A stretch of 16,463 bases of DNA from an uncultured bacterium (GCA_948888345.1 CAQTPN010000001.1:2090-18552), one strand, 5' to 3'. Counted from the stretch's first letter, positions 6,998-15,005 are shown. The notes: a model not told the origin generated them from the letters alone. Numbers and translations: made by a program.

Positions 6998-7426
6998 TTA
7001 TTTATGATAAGTTTCATTGTTTAAAATTTTATAAGCTCTGTAAATCTGTTCTATTAAAATAAATACAGCCTCTTGATGCAGAAAGGTTAATTTTGACATT
7101 GAAAATTTAAAATGACTTTTGTTTCGAACCTCTTCAATAAGGCCTTCAGAGCCGCCTATTGCAAATAATATTTCATTATAAGCACCATCACATTCAATGT
7201 CTTTAATTTTCTGTGCAAATTCAGGGCTTGATAACTGTTTTCCTTCAATTTCAAGGGTTATAAGATATGAATTTTGTTTCAAATTTGTTTTTATAAATTC
7301 TGAAATTGAATTTGTTTCAATGATTTTAAGCGAAGTATATCCTGTAAGCCGTTTTTTAAATTCTTCAATACCAAGCTTAAAATAAGGCTCCTTAATTTTT
7401 CCTTCAAGTATTATTTTAATATTCAT
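6998..7426 (-). CDS. rlmH: 23S rRNA (pseudouridine-1915-N3) methyltransferase RlmH
   Basis: SPOUT-class methyltransferase that N3-methylates pseudouridine 1915 in helix 69 of 23S rRNA, acting as a dimer on assembled 70S ribosomes. Family marks are LITLEIEGKQLSSPEFAQ (about 54-71), the SAM-binding FAIGGSEGL (about 88-96) and the C-terminal knot segment with HQ, EQIYRAYKI and the terminal YHK. At 142 residues it is short compared with the usual 155-160, because the loop between the first two thirds is trimmed. In the knot segment two normally conserved residues differ: the Pro before HQ is Leu and the usual Arg after HQ is Val (HQEAVFILIEQ). The gene starts three bases after the symporter stop and has no clear Shine-Dalgarno, so coupled translation is likely. 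Confidence 0.93.
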   Translation of the reverse strand: MNIKIILEGKIKEPYFKLGIEEFKKRLTGYTSLKIIETNSISEFIKTNLKQNSYLITLEIEGKQLSSPEFAQKIKDIECDGAYNEILFAIGGSEGLIEEVRNKSHFKFSMSKLTFLHQEAVFILIEQIYRAYKILNNETYHK

Positions 7427-7429
7427 ATT

Positions 7430-8749
7430 TTATACGATATCTTTATATGTATCGTTGTTTAACAGCTCATAATTAATTTCATTTTCATTATCTGCAATAA
7501 TGGCAGCAACAACCGCATCAGATGCAACGTTTGCTGTTGTTCTGAGCATATCTGCTAATCTTTCAAGCGCAAATAAGAAGCTGAAGCCTATAACCAATTG
7601 CTCCGGAGTTAATCCTATGCCGTTTAACACAAGGGCAATGGTAATAAGACCGGCCCCCGGGATTCCCGCACAGGTTGAAGAAGCTATAATTGCAAGGAAG
7701 GCAATTTGCAAAATTAAAATAAGGCTTAATTCAATACCGTAAGTCTGCGCTAAGAATATAACCGCAACGGTTTGCATTAAAGCTGTTCCGTCCATATTTA
7801 AAGTAGCACCCAAAGGCAGAACAAATGAACATATTTTGCTTGAAATGCCGCGTTTTTCACAGCAGGTTATGGTTAAAGGCAAAGTGGCAGAGCTTGATGC
7901 CGTACCGAAAGCCACCATTATAGCCTCTGTTATTGCTGTATATAATTTCCCGACAGGAACTTTTGAAAATATCTTTAACATCATAGGATATACAAAGAAA
8001 AACTGTATAATTACACCTAAAACAAGAACAAGGAAATATCTCCAAACCCCTTCAAACATTGAAATACCAAAGCTTGAAACAGATGCAGCCGTAAGGGCAA
8101 ATACACCCGGGGCCGCAAGGTACATAATCCAATCAGTTACTTTCATTGTTGCCGCAAAAATACTTTCAAAGAAAGAAACAACAGGCCTGTTGATTTCTCC
8201 GATTTTTGCAAGCGCGATAGAAAAGATTAAAACAAATATTATAATGGGTATCATATCGCCTGTAGACAGAGCATGGAACGGATTTTTAGGAATAAGCCCG
8301 AGGAAAATCCCCGCCAAATTTGACTGCTGTTCTGCTATTGTGCTTGAAACATACCCTTGCATCTCCTGCGCTACATCAGGGCTTATAAAGCTTTGAGCAT
8401 TAAGCCCCGGTTTCATAACAAGGGCAAGAATAGCACCGATTGCAACGGCCGCAACAGTAATTATTGTATAGTAGAAAATCATTTTCTTGCCAAATTTTGC
8501 AAGCTGTTTATTATCACCTATACTTGAAATACCTATTACAATAGCACTTATAACAAGAGGTATTACAACCATTTGTATAATATTAATAAATGCCTGGCCT
8601 GTAATATCAAGAATTTTGTGCGCAACAGGGTAGCTTGAAGCAGGGAATAAAATCCCGACTACAATACCTGCAATTAAACCGAAAAATATATGCCAGTTTC
8701 TTTTAATACCGAGCAAAATTGCAATAAGTATCTGCATGTGTACGCCCAT
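7430..8749 (-). CDS. Dicarboxylate/amino acid:cation symporter (DAACS, SDF family)
   Basis: Inner-membrane secondary transporter of the GltPh/GltP/DctA fold. It has 439 residues, eight helices and two re-entrant hairpins. Hallmarks are the serine-rich hairpin-1 tip SSSATLPLT (285-293), the TM7 motif NMDGT (318-322), the hairpin-2 segment around 356-368 (ASSTCAGIPGAG) and the TM8 motif with D400, R403, T404, N407 and D411 spaced as in GltPh. The TM8 arginine (R403) is the residue that binds the side-chain carboxylate in acidic substrate carriers, so glutamate, aspartate or a C4-dicarboxylate is likelier than a neutral amino acid. An ATG at 8749 with AAAAGGA nine bases upstream sets the start. 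A good promoter (8795-8823) drives it, and rlmH and deoA follow with gaps of 3 and 10 bases. Confidence 0.94.
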   Translation of the reverse strand: MGVHMQILIAILLGIKRNWHIFFGLIAGIVVGILFPASSYPVAHKILDITGQAFINIIQMVVIPLVISAIVIGISSIGDNKQLAKFGKKMIFYYTIITVAAVAIGAILALVMKPGLNAQSFISPDVAQEMQGYVSSTIAEQQSNLAGIFLGLIPKNPFHALSTGDMIPIIIFVLIFSIALAKIGEINRPVVSFFESIFAATMKVTDWIMYLAAPGVFALTAASVSSFGISMFEGVWRYFLVLVLGVIIQFFFVYPMMLKIFSKVPVGKLYTAITEAIMVAFGTASSSATLPLTITCCEKRGISSKICSFVLPLGATLNMDGTALMQTVAVIFLAQTYGIELSLILILQIAFLAIIASSTCAGIPGAGLITIALVLNGIGLTPEQLVIGFSFLFALERLADMLRTTANVASDAVVAAIIADNENEINYELLNNDTYKDIV

Positions 8750-8794
8750 TTTGAATAGTCCTTTTATTTTATTATCAAATCTTAAACTTCCTTA

Positions 8795-8823
8795 ATAATA
8801 CTACTATTTCTAAACTATGGCAA
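8795..8823 (-). promoter_or_regulatory. Promoter of the symporter-rlmH-deoA unit
   Basis: On the minus strand TTGCCA (8818-8823) and TATTAT (8795-8800) are separated by 17 bases. The predicted start near 8788 gives a leader of about 39 bases that contains the AAAAGGA Shine-Dalgarno at 8759-8765. Confidence 0.55.
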
Positions 8824-8856
8824 TGCAGTGCTCAATCAAACAGATGATTTTTCTAA

Positions 8857-8873
8857 AATTTGTTAAGCAAATT
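8857..8873. promoter_or_regulatory. 17-bp palindrome in the divergent intergenic region, possible operator
   Basis: AATTTG-ttaag-CAAATT is a perfect 6+6 inverted repeat with a 5-base centre. It lies between the divergent symporter and TPR operons, upstream of both. No candidate regulator gene is next to it. In AT-rich DNA some such palindromes arise by chance. Confidence 0.3.
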
Positions 8874-8940
8874 AATATCTTTTGCGATAATAAGAGTAAT
8901 TAATTTTTATTATTGTGAAATAAGGTTTAGATAGTAATAA

Positions 8941-10614
8941 ATGTTTAGCCAGCAAAATTTGCAAAATGCCGTTAGTGTTGAGAATATGGAAGATAAATCG
9001 AATTTGTTGTCTCTTGCAACATCTGCGCATCAGCAATATTTAATAAAATCCAATAACGAAGATTTAATTAAAGCCATAAATTATTATATTCAGGCTATTA
9101 AAGCAAACCCCGAAATTTCAAGCGCATATTACAGGCTGGCAAGCCTTATGCACGAAAGCGGACAGATTGGAATAGACGGCGCACTTGAACAGTGCAAAAG
9201 AGCCGTTGAAATTGACCCTGATAACCCGAATGCAAGGATGTATCTCGGGTATTTTCTATCTCAAAACGGCGAATATGACGCAGCCTATGAACAATTTAAA
9301 CGCGCCATAAAATTAAAACCCTCTTTTTCCTACAGGGCTAAAATGGTTATGGCTCTTGATATACTGGATAGGATAAAACATAAAGAAAAAGGTAAAGAAG
9401 CCGATATTCTTTCTTTTTCAAAAGCTATGTATTATATATGCTCAAGTTCTTTATTCTTCCTTTTTGATAAGGCCGGAATAAAAATGTTTTGCAAAAATAT
9501 CGTAAACGATTTGAATTTTGCAAGATACAGAGCGGTAGGCAGCATCTTAGAAAAAACAAATTTTGATAAAGATGCTTATGAAGTATACTCAAATGCTGTT
9601 GACAACACAAAAAACGCTCCTCTTTTTTATGAAAAAATGGCAAATATAGCCGTTAAAAAAGAAAGACTTGAAGTTGCACTGCAATGCTATCAAAATGCCG
9701 CGGTTCTGTCAAATAATGACCCTGAAAAAGTTGTTGATTTGATTGAATTTATTGAAGCAAATTTCCCCGAAAAAACGGATGAACTTATTGATAATTACAC
9801 ACTTTTAATTAAAAAACTCCCCGATTTTTCAAGAGGGTATTATGAACTTGGAAATTTATACCTTAAAAAGGATGAAAAAATAAACGCCGTCAGCGCATTT
9901 AAACTGGCACTTAAAGGCGAGCCGGATAATCCTTTCTATCAAAATTCCCTTGCTTTTGCATACGTTCAATTAGAACAATACGACAGTGCCGTTGAACTTT
10001 ACAAGATGGCACTTGAAGCAAACCCGAATAATGAATGGACTGCAGTTGTAGCACAGGCTCTTGCCGCTATTTATCACAGAATTAAAGGAAATTTTGAAGC
10101 CGCCATCTCAATGCTTCAAAACGCCCTTCTTTTAACTAAAAATAAAACGGAAATTTATTTATCACTGGCCGATATATATTATGATATCGATGATATGGAT
10201 GAGGCCATAAAATATTATACTCTGGCTGTTGAAGCAGGTTTCCGCGATGCTAAAGTATTTTCAAGGCTTGCAATGGCATTTTTTGAAAAAGATTATACAG
10301 AAAATGCGATTGAATTCTATACAAGAGCAATTGATATAGAGCCTGATTATGAAATAGCCTATAACAATTTAGGGGTTGTATATTTTGACGGCCTGAATGA
10401 TGTCGATAGAGCAAAACCCTGTTTTGAAGCCGCTATCCGCCTGAATCAAGATTATACGATGGCACATTTTAATATGGCAAGATACTATGAAGCAAAAGGG
10501 GATAAGGTGCTTGCAGCAAACGAATATCAATCGGCACTTGATTTAAACAAGCTTTATCCTGAAATTGATGATAATATTATTCAAGAAAGGTTATTTAAAC
10601 TTTTTGAAACATAA
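8941..10614 (+). CDS. Tetratricopeptide repeat (TPR) protein, soluble
   Basis: A 557-residue protein built almost entirely of TPR-type helical pairs. About nine or ten units are visible, in two blocks. The first covers about residues 40-135 (ending ..AIKANPEISSAYYRLASL.. and ..AVEIDPDNPNARMYLGYF.. units). The second runs from about 200 to the end, with good units at about 300-370 (SRGYYELGNLYLKKDE, NPFYQNSLAFAYVQLEQYDSAVELYKMALEANP) and 435-535. A degenerate stretch with a hydrophobic patch (about 160-185) lies between. There is no signal peptide or clear transmembrane helix, so it is probably a cytoplasmic scaffold. The start at 8941 lacks a well-placed Shine-Dalgarno; M16 at 8986 is an alternative. 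It is first in a three-gene unit with a membrane TPR protein (29-base gap) and a diguanylate cyclase. Its partners are unknown. Confidence 0.9.
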   Translation: MFSQQNLQNAVSVENMEDKSNLLSLATSAHQQYLIKSNNEDLIKAINYYIQAIKANPEISSAYYRLASLMHESGQIGIDGALEQCKRAVEIDPDNPNARMYLGYFLSQNGEYDAAYEQFKRAIKLKPSFSYRAKMVMALDILDRIKHKEKGKEADILSFSKAMYYICSSSLFFLFDKAGIKMFCKNIVNDLNFARYRAVGSILEKTNFDKDAYEVYSNAVDNTKNAPLFYEKMANIAVKKERLEVALQCYQNAAVLSNNDPEKVVDLIEFIEANFPEKTDELIDNYTLLIKKLPDFSRGYYELGNLYLKKDEKINAVSAFKLALKGEPDNPFYQNSLAFAYVQLEQYDSAVELYKMALEANPNNEWTAVVAQALAAIYHRIKGNFEAAISMLQNALLLTKNKTEIYLSLADIYYDIDDMDEAIKYYTLAVEAGFRDAKVFSRLAMAFFEKDYTENAIEFYTRAIDIEPDYEIAYNNLGVVYFDGLNDVDRAKPCFEAAIRLNQDYTMAHFNMARYYEAKGDKVLAANEYQSALDLNKLYPEIDDNIIQERLFKLFET

Positions 10615-10643
10615 TTTAAACATTTAGGCCGGTTAGAAAACAG

Positions 10644-11726
10644 ATGAAAAGATTTTTAAGAGTTTTTAAAAATACAACGGTAAGGATATTCAGTTTTTTA
10701 TTGTTTATCCTTTTTGTTGCAAGCATTTTTATCTTTAAAGATTTCTATAAAGCCCAATGGCATAAAACCTTAAGTTTTTATTATGTTTATATAGGGGATA
10801 ACGCTTACAAAAAACATAAACCCCAAAAAGCAATAGAATCTTATGTAAAAGCACTTGAACTATATCCAAAACATTACAGAGCACAGTATAATCTCGGAAA
10901 TTTGTATGTAGTTTACGAAGATTATTATTCAGCCTTAAATTCTTATTCAAAAGCCCTTCAATTAAAACCCGATTTTACCGTTGCAAGGATAAACTACGCA
11001 ATTGTTCTTTCAGAAACAATGTTTAATTACGACAGAGCAATTGAAGAATATAATTTAGCCGTTACAAATGTTCCAAAATGGATTTATATACCGTTTATCG
11101 TGAATAAAAAAAATTCCTTTAAACATAACAAGGCCGTAGCCTTTTATAATCAGGGGCTTGCATGGCGCGGAAAATCTCTTCTTAATGGAGAAGATAGATT
11201 TTTAGCAAGACGTTTTCTTGAAAATGCCGTATCTTCCTATGAAAAAGCCTTAAAAACGATGAAATCTTTTGATGTTTACTATAACCTTGCAATTGCGCAT
11301 CATCTTTTAAGAAATCCTGAATATGCAGGGTATTATTATTGCAAAGCTATAGAAAAAGAGCCTATGAGATATGAAGCCCATTATAATTTTGCAATCCTTT
11401 TAAGGGGTATGAAAAAATACACGGATTCAATGGAAGAATTTAAAAAAGCGGGTCTTTTGCTTGATTCGGCAGGGGACAGCAATAAAACACGATATATTTA
11501 TGATATTTTAAATGAAGTTAATCAAAAATATTCTGCATCCGAAGAATATGCACAGTTAAGAAAAAGGATTGAAGAAGAAAAGAAACAGGGCATAGAAAAC
11601 ATTAAAGAAGAAGTAACATACGTTAAAGGAAAAACCCTTGTATTGGAAGAATCCAAAGGAGCAACAATCAAAAGCTTTAAAAAATGTGCTTCAAAAAAAT
11701 ACTTTGAGGACGGTATAAAAAATTGA
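10644..11726 (+). CDS. Membrane-anchored TPR protein
   Basis: A 360-residue protein with a basic N-terminus and one transmembrane helix (about 13-33, RIFSFLLFILFVASIFIFKDF, no signal-peptidase site evident), so it is probably anchored in the inner membrane. By the positive-inside rule (KRFLRVFKNTTVR first) its C-terminal part faces the periplasm. TPR units follow at about 45-78, 79-112 and 114-146 (KAIESYVKALELYPKHYRAQYNLGNLY, SALNSYSKALQLKPDFTVARINYAI), and two more at about 195-270. The tail (about 305-360) is charged and possibly coiled. It sits between the soluble TPR gene and the diguanylate cyclase; its stop overlaps the next start by four bases (TTGA). That order suggests a membrane sensor or scaffold coupled to cyclic-di-GMP output, which is inference. 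Confidence 0.88.
   Translation: MKRFLRVFKNTTVRIFSFLLFILFVASIFIFKDFYKAQWHKTLSFYYVYIGDNAYKKHKPQKAIESYVKALELYPKHYRAQYNLGNLYVVYEDYYSALNSYSKALQLKPDFTVARINYAIVLSETMFNYDRAIEEYNLAVTNVPKWIYIPFIVNKKNSFKHNKAVAFYNQGLAWRGKSLLNGEDRFLARRFLENAVSSYEKALKTMKSFDVYYNLAIAHHLLRNPEYAGYYYCKAIEKEPMRYEAHYNFAILLRGMKKYTDSMEEFKKAGLLLDSAGDSNKTRYIYDILNEVNQKYSASEEYAQLRKRIEEEKKQGIENIKEEVTYVKGKTLVLEESKGATIKSFKKCASKKYFEDGIKN
11706..11710 (+). promoter_or_regulatory. Shine-Dalgarno for the TTG-started diguanylate cyclase gene
   Basis: GAGGA lies 12 bases before the TTG at 11723. The spacing is long but no alternative start is better supported. The TTGA overlap with the preceding stop also favours coupled initiation here. Confidence 0.4.
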
Positions 11727-13102
11727 AAACAAACGATAAAATAATCTATAATTTTTTGCTTGATTTAGCAAATGCTTTTGAAAATTCAAAAACAGAGGTT
11801 GAATTAACATCTAACCTTAAAAAGGTTTTTGCCGCATTTTGCGATATAGATGAGTTTAAAATCTTCCTGTACGACAGCGTTTTGAATTCACTTAAAGATT
11901 TTACAAAACCATGGGAAATTTTAAAAAAAGATTACCGTGCAAATATTTTAAACAGCTATTTTTGCTCTTTTAAATACAATACAACCGATTATATAAAAGA
12001 AAAAGACGAGCTTGTTTTTCCCGTATATGATAAAAAAATTCTTTCAGGGATTGTGTACATCAAAGGCAGGGTTAAAAATAAAATTCTCCTTGAAATCCTG
12101 TCTCTGGTATCAAAGCAGATTTCATACGCTATGAACAGTCTGAAAAATACGGAAGAAATGGTTATTCAGGAAAAATTTCATAAAACCATCAGAAATATCG
12201 CAAAAATTATTGAAACCCAGTATGAATTAAACTACATCATGCCGGTTTTAGGAGAGATGATAGACAGTTTCATATCAGAACATCTTATCTATGTATTTTT
12301 AAAGGTGCCAAAGAAAAAAAACTATAAGCTTGTTTGGCCGAATAACTGTTCTGACGCAAGAATTTTAGACTACCTGAGCGTAATTAATCCAAAATCTACG
12401 GCAATTCTGGAAGATGAAGGCAAAATCGGAATATTTCCGCTGTTTTGCGAAGGAAAAATCTTCGGAGCAATCGTTGCAAAAAGCCAGAATGAAAAATTAA
12501 ATGATAAAGATACGGATTACTTAATTGAAATATCAAAACAAGCTTCAACTACGGTAGACAGGGCAAGCTCTTATATGAAAATATTAGAACATGCAACCCT
12601 TGATGCGCTCACAGGATTAAATAACAGGCACCAGTTCCACACCCGTCTGCATTCTGAAGTTGCAAACGCCAAACGTCAAAAATCAAGCTTGTGCTGCATT
12701 ATGACAGATATTGATTTCTTTAAATCCGTAAATGATACCTATGGCCACGCCGTTGGCGATTGTGTCTTAAAAACGGTTGCAAAACAAATTAAAAAAGAAC
12801 TCAGAGAATACGATATACCATCAAGATACGGCGGGGAAGAATTTACAATAATTCTTCCGAACACTTCTCTTGAAGAAGCAGCCCTTGTAGCCGAGCGTTT
12901 AAGATACAGTATCGAAAAGAAAATAATAAATATTGAAGAGTACAGAATTGAAAATGTCTCAAATATATCCGTCACAATTTCTGTCGGCGTAGCACAGTAT
13001 AAAAATACTATGAAAGAACCTGAAAACCTTTATCAGGCAGCAGATAAAGCCCTTTATACCGCAAAAGAAAGCGGCAGAAACAGGGTAATTGTTGCAGATT
13101 AA
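11723..13102 (+). CDS. Diguanylate cyclase with GAF-like N-terminal region and GGDEF domain
   Basis: Makes cyclic-di-GMP from two GTP. The 459 residues have no transmembrane helix. The first 285 look like one or two GAF-like sensory modules (about 10-140 and 150-285), joined to the GGDEF domain (about 290-459) by the helix EHATLDALTGLNNRHQF. The active site is intact: the metal-binding Asp in MTDIDFFKSVND (D329) and the signature GGEEF (370-374). An inhibitory I-site RxxD (R361-D364) lies exactly five residues before the signature, so product feedback is expected. There is no EAL or HD-GYP domain. The start is a TTG overlapping the stop of the preceding TPR gene as TTGA. It is third and last in the TPR-TPR-GGDEF unit. 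Its stop overlaps that of the convergent CheR-like gene. The input signal is unknown. Confidence 0.93.
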   Translation: MKTNDKIIYNFLLDLANAFENSKTEVELTSNLKKVFAAFCDIDEFKIFLYDSVLNSLKDFTKPWEILKKDYRANILNSYFCSFKYNTTDYIKEKDELVFPVYDKKILSGIVYIKGRVKNKILLEILSLVSKQISYAMNSLKNTEEMVIQEKFHKTIRNIAKIIETQYELNYIMPVLGEMIDSFISEHLIYVFLKVPKKKNYKLVWPNNCSDARILDYLSVINPKSTAILEDEGKIGIFPLFCEGKIFGAIVAKSQNEKLNDKDTDYLIEISKQASTTVDRASSYMKILEHATLDALTGLNNRHQFHTRLHSEVANAKRQKSSLCCIMTDIDFFKSVNDTYGHAVGDCVLKTVAKQIKKELREYDIPSRYGGEEFTIILPNTSLEEAALVAERLRYSIEKKIINIEEYRIENVSNISVTISVGVAQYKNTMKEPENLYQAADKALYTAKESGRNRVIVAD

Positions 13103-13968
13103 TTCTTTTCAAATACTAGAACATGCTCATGGTAGTCCATAATTATATCCGTTTGTTGAAAACCGGCACTAAGTAAAGCTTCCGGAAATTTATCAGAATT
13201 TTTTCTGCCATCCTCCCCTTTATAATCATAGCCCCCTATTGCAACCACAGAACCTCCGGCAAGCTTGTCATAAAGCTTTGATGCAAAAGCCTCATATTCA
13301 TCCGGATTGACATATGGCCACATATTCCGGCACATAATAATAGACGGGGTATCTGAATCAACATTTTCAATGTCATCCAGAATATTGGCACAGCTGAATT
13401 CCACAGGCCCCGCTGCTTTATCTGTCAATTTTTCTGTTTCCCGATATTGTTCATCAATTTCAAGTGTTACATATTTTTTTATTTCTTCGCCATTCAGATT
13501 AAGAGTTCTCCTTGCAGGAAGATAGCTGTTTTTCATTATTTTATCGCCCTGCTTATTTTGTATATTTTTTTCAACAAGTTCGCTGTTTATATCTTTTGCA
13601 TTAATTGGAAAGAATTTTTCAGGATGACTGTTCATCTCCTGCAGCAGCATTGATAAACTGTAAGCCTCTTCTCCGCTCGAGCAAGCATATACATAAGTGT
13701 TTACTTTATCTTCATTTGAGAATCTGTCATTTAAATAATATCCAAAATCTCTCCACTCTAAATCATACCTGAACATATTTGTATCAGGGCGGGTAAATAT
13801 TTTACCGTGTTCATCCGCAATCTGTCCCCTTTTTAATTTTGGCGTTTCGGTTGTTTTTTCAAAAGTATCAGCTTCAAGATTTCCTTTAAAACACGGTATA
13901 TTCTGCCTTAAATTAAAAGATGGTGTATGGTTTATTTTAAGAGCATAAAAAATCGGGGAAATAAGCAT
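13099..13968 (-). CDS. Divergent CheR-like SAM-dependent methyltransferase
   Basis: A 289-residue protein whose middle and C-terminal parts follow the CheR methyltransferase plan. The SAM-binding segment is TYVYACSSGEEAYSLSMLL (91-109; CheR has a similar ACSTGEEPYS run). Next come an AKDINSELVEKN acidic-loop segment (124-135), FSCANIL (191-197), and the IIMCRNMWPYVNPDEY segment (210-225; CheR has CRNVLIYF) followed by LAGGSVVAIGGYD. The usual CheR N-terminal helical receptor-recognition domain and the beta-subdomain are not evident. In their place is a short N-terminal stretch with NIPCFKGN (23-30). No chemotaxis gene is nearby, so its substrate need not be a chemoreceptor. It lies 75 bases downstream of cysK on the same strand, with no clear Shine-Dalgarno. 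What it methylates is unknown. Confidence 0.78.
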   Translation of the reverse strand: MLISPIFYALKINHTPSFNLRQNIPCFKGNLEADTFEKTTETPKLKRGQIADEHGKIFTRPDTNMFRYDLEWRDFGYYLNDRFSNEDKVNTYVYACSSGEEAYSLSMLLQEMNSHPEKFFPINAKDINSELVEKNIQNKQGDKIMKNSYLPARRTLNLNGEEIKKYVTLEIDEQYRETEKLTDKAAGPVEFSCANILDDIENVDSDTPSIIMCRNMWPYVNPDEYEAFASKLYDKLAGGSVVAIGGYDYKGEDGRKNSDKFPEALLSAGFQQTDIIMDYHEHVLVFEKN

Positions 13969-13985
13969 GGTAAATTAAAGCCTTA

Positions 13986-14011
13986 TTTTATTGATTGTAT
14001 AAGCAATAAAA
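13986..14011. repeat. Inverted repeat between cysK and the CheR-like gene
   Basis: TTTTATTG (13986-13993) and CAATAAAA (14004-14011) form a perfect 8-bp AT-rich stem with a 10-base loop. It has no GC clamp and no T-run, so it is a poor terminator. It could be an mRNA structure in the leader of the CheR-like gene, an operator, or chance. Confidence 0.35.
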
Positions 14012-14043
14012 CAGGACAAGAAAATAATTTGCGCCATTTTATA

Positions 14044-14976
14044 CTATTTCAGATTTTCAAATAAGATGCTTGATAAGTATCTTTCGCCATAATCAGGAAG
14101 GATTACAACAATTATCTTATCTTTGTTTTCGGGACGTTTTGAAACCTCCAGTGCCCCAAACATTGCAGCCCCTGATGATATCCCGCATAAAATCCCTTCT
14201 TCTTTTGCAAGCCTGCGGGCCGTTTCAATAGCATCTTCATTTGATACCTTAACTATTTCATCAATAACATTTGTATCAAGAATTTTTGGAATAAAACCTG
14301 CACCTATGCCTTGAATTTTATGAGGCCCTGAAGGCTCTCCTGATAATACTGCCGATGTTTCAGGTTCAACCGCTATCGCCTTAAAATCAGATTTTATTTT
14401 TTTTATTGTTCTTGAAATTCCCGTAATAGTACCGCCGGTACCTACTCCTGCAACTAAAATATCAATCTTTTTATCAGTATCGTTTAAAATTTCAACTGCC
14501 GTTGTCTTTTCATGAACTGCGGGGTTATCGGGGTTTACAAACTGCCCTATAATTATTGAATTTGGAATCTGCGCTATTAATTCTTCCGCCTTTTCAATAG
14601 CACCTTTCATTCCCTTGGCACCTTCCGTTAAAATTAATTCCGCCCCGTATGCTTTCATAAGCATTCTGCGCTCAATACTCATAGTATCCGGCATTGTTAT
14701 AATAAGCCTGTACCCTTTAATGGCGCACACCCAGGACAGACCAATTCCTGTATTTCCGCTTGTAGGCTCAATTATGGTCGTTTTATCAGGAGTAATTTCT
14801 CCCCTTTTCTCAGCTTCCTCTATCATATTTAAAGCTACACGGTCTTTAATTGAATTTGCAGGATTGAAACATTCAAGTTTAGCATAAATTCTTGCAAACC
14901 CTTCTTTATTTAATTTATTAATTTCCACAAGAGGAGTGTTTCCCGTTAATTCACATAAATTCTTTGCAATTTTCAT
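14044..14976 (-). CDS. cysK: Cysteine synthase (O-acetylserine sulfhydrylase A)
   Basis: PLP-dependent fold-type II enzyme that makes cysteine from O-acetylserine and sulfide in the cytoplasm. The 310 residues match the family length. Marks are LTGNTPLVEIN (10-20), the PLP lysine K44 in NPANSIKDR, the substrate loop PTSGNTG (71-77), the phosphate-binding GVGTGGT (177-183), EP (about 204-205) and GISSGAA near the C-terminus. I chose the ATG at 14976 over an in-frame GTG at 15015 because AAGGA lies eight bases before it and the protein then starts at the usual place. A promoter-like pair (TTGACT, 17 bases, AACAAT) lies just upstream. No cysE is adjacent. It is followed on the same strand by the CheR-like gene and is divergent from the Cys-His-Asp protein gene. 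Confidence 0.96.
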   Translation of the reverse strand: MKIAKNLCELTGNTPLVEINKLNKEGFARIYAKLECFNPANSIKDRVALNMIEEAEKRGEITPDKTTIIEPTSGNTGIGLSWVCAIKGYRLIITMPDTMSIERRMLMKAYGAELILTEGAKGMKGAIEKAEELIAQIPNSIIIGQFVNPDNPAVHEKTTAVEILNDTDKKIDILVAGVGTGGTITGISRTIKKIKSDFKAIAVEPETSAVLSGEPSGPHKIQGIGAGFIPKILDTNVIDEIVKVSNEDAIETARRLAKEEGILCGISSGAAMFGALEVSKRPENKDKIIVVILPDYGERYLSSILFENLK

Positions 14977-14984
14977 ATTTGAAT

Positions 14985-14989
14985 TCCTT
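14985..14989 (-). promoter_or_regulatory. Shine-Dalgarno deciding the cysK start
   Basis: AAGGA on the minus strand ends eight bases before the ATG at 14976. The upstream GTG at 15015 has nothing comparable. Confidence 0.6.
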
Positions 14990-15005
14990 TTTTTATTTTC
15001 CACCA

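Noticed and set aside
7836..8396. Plus-strand 186-aa frame opposite the symporter
   Set aside because: Shadow of the transporter gene: composition and lack of start signals do not support coding.
13099..13968. True chemotaxis CheR
   Set aside because: It lacks the CheR N-terminal domain and any chemotaxis neighbours; only the methyltransferase fold is supported.
13986..14011. Terminator for cysK
   Set aside because: The stem is entirely AT-rich apart from one G-C pair and no T-run follows on the minus strand.
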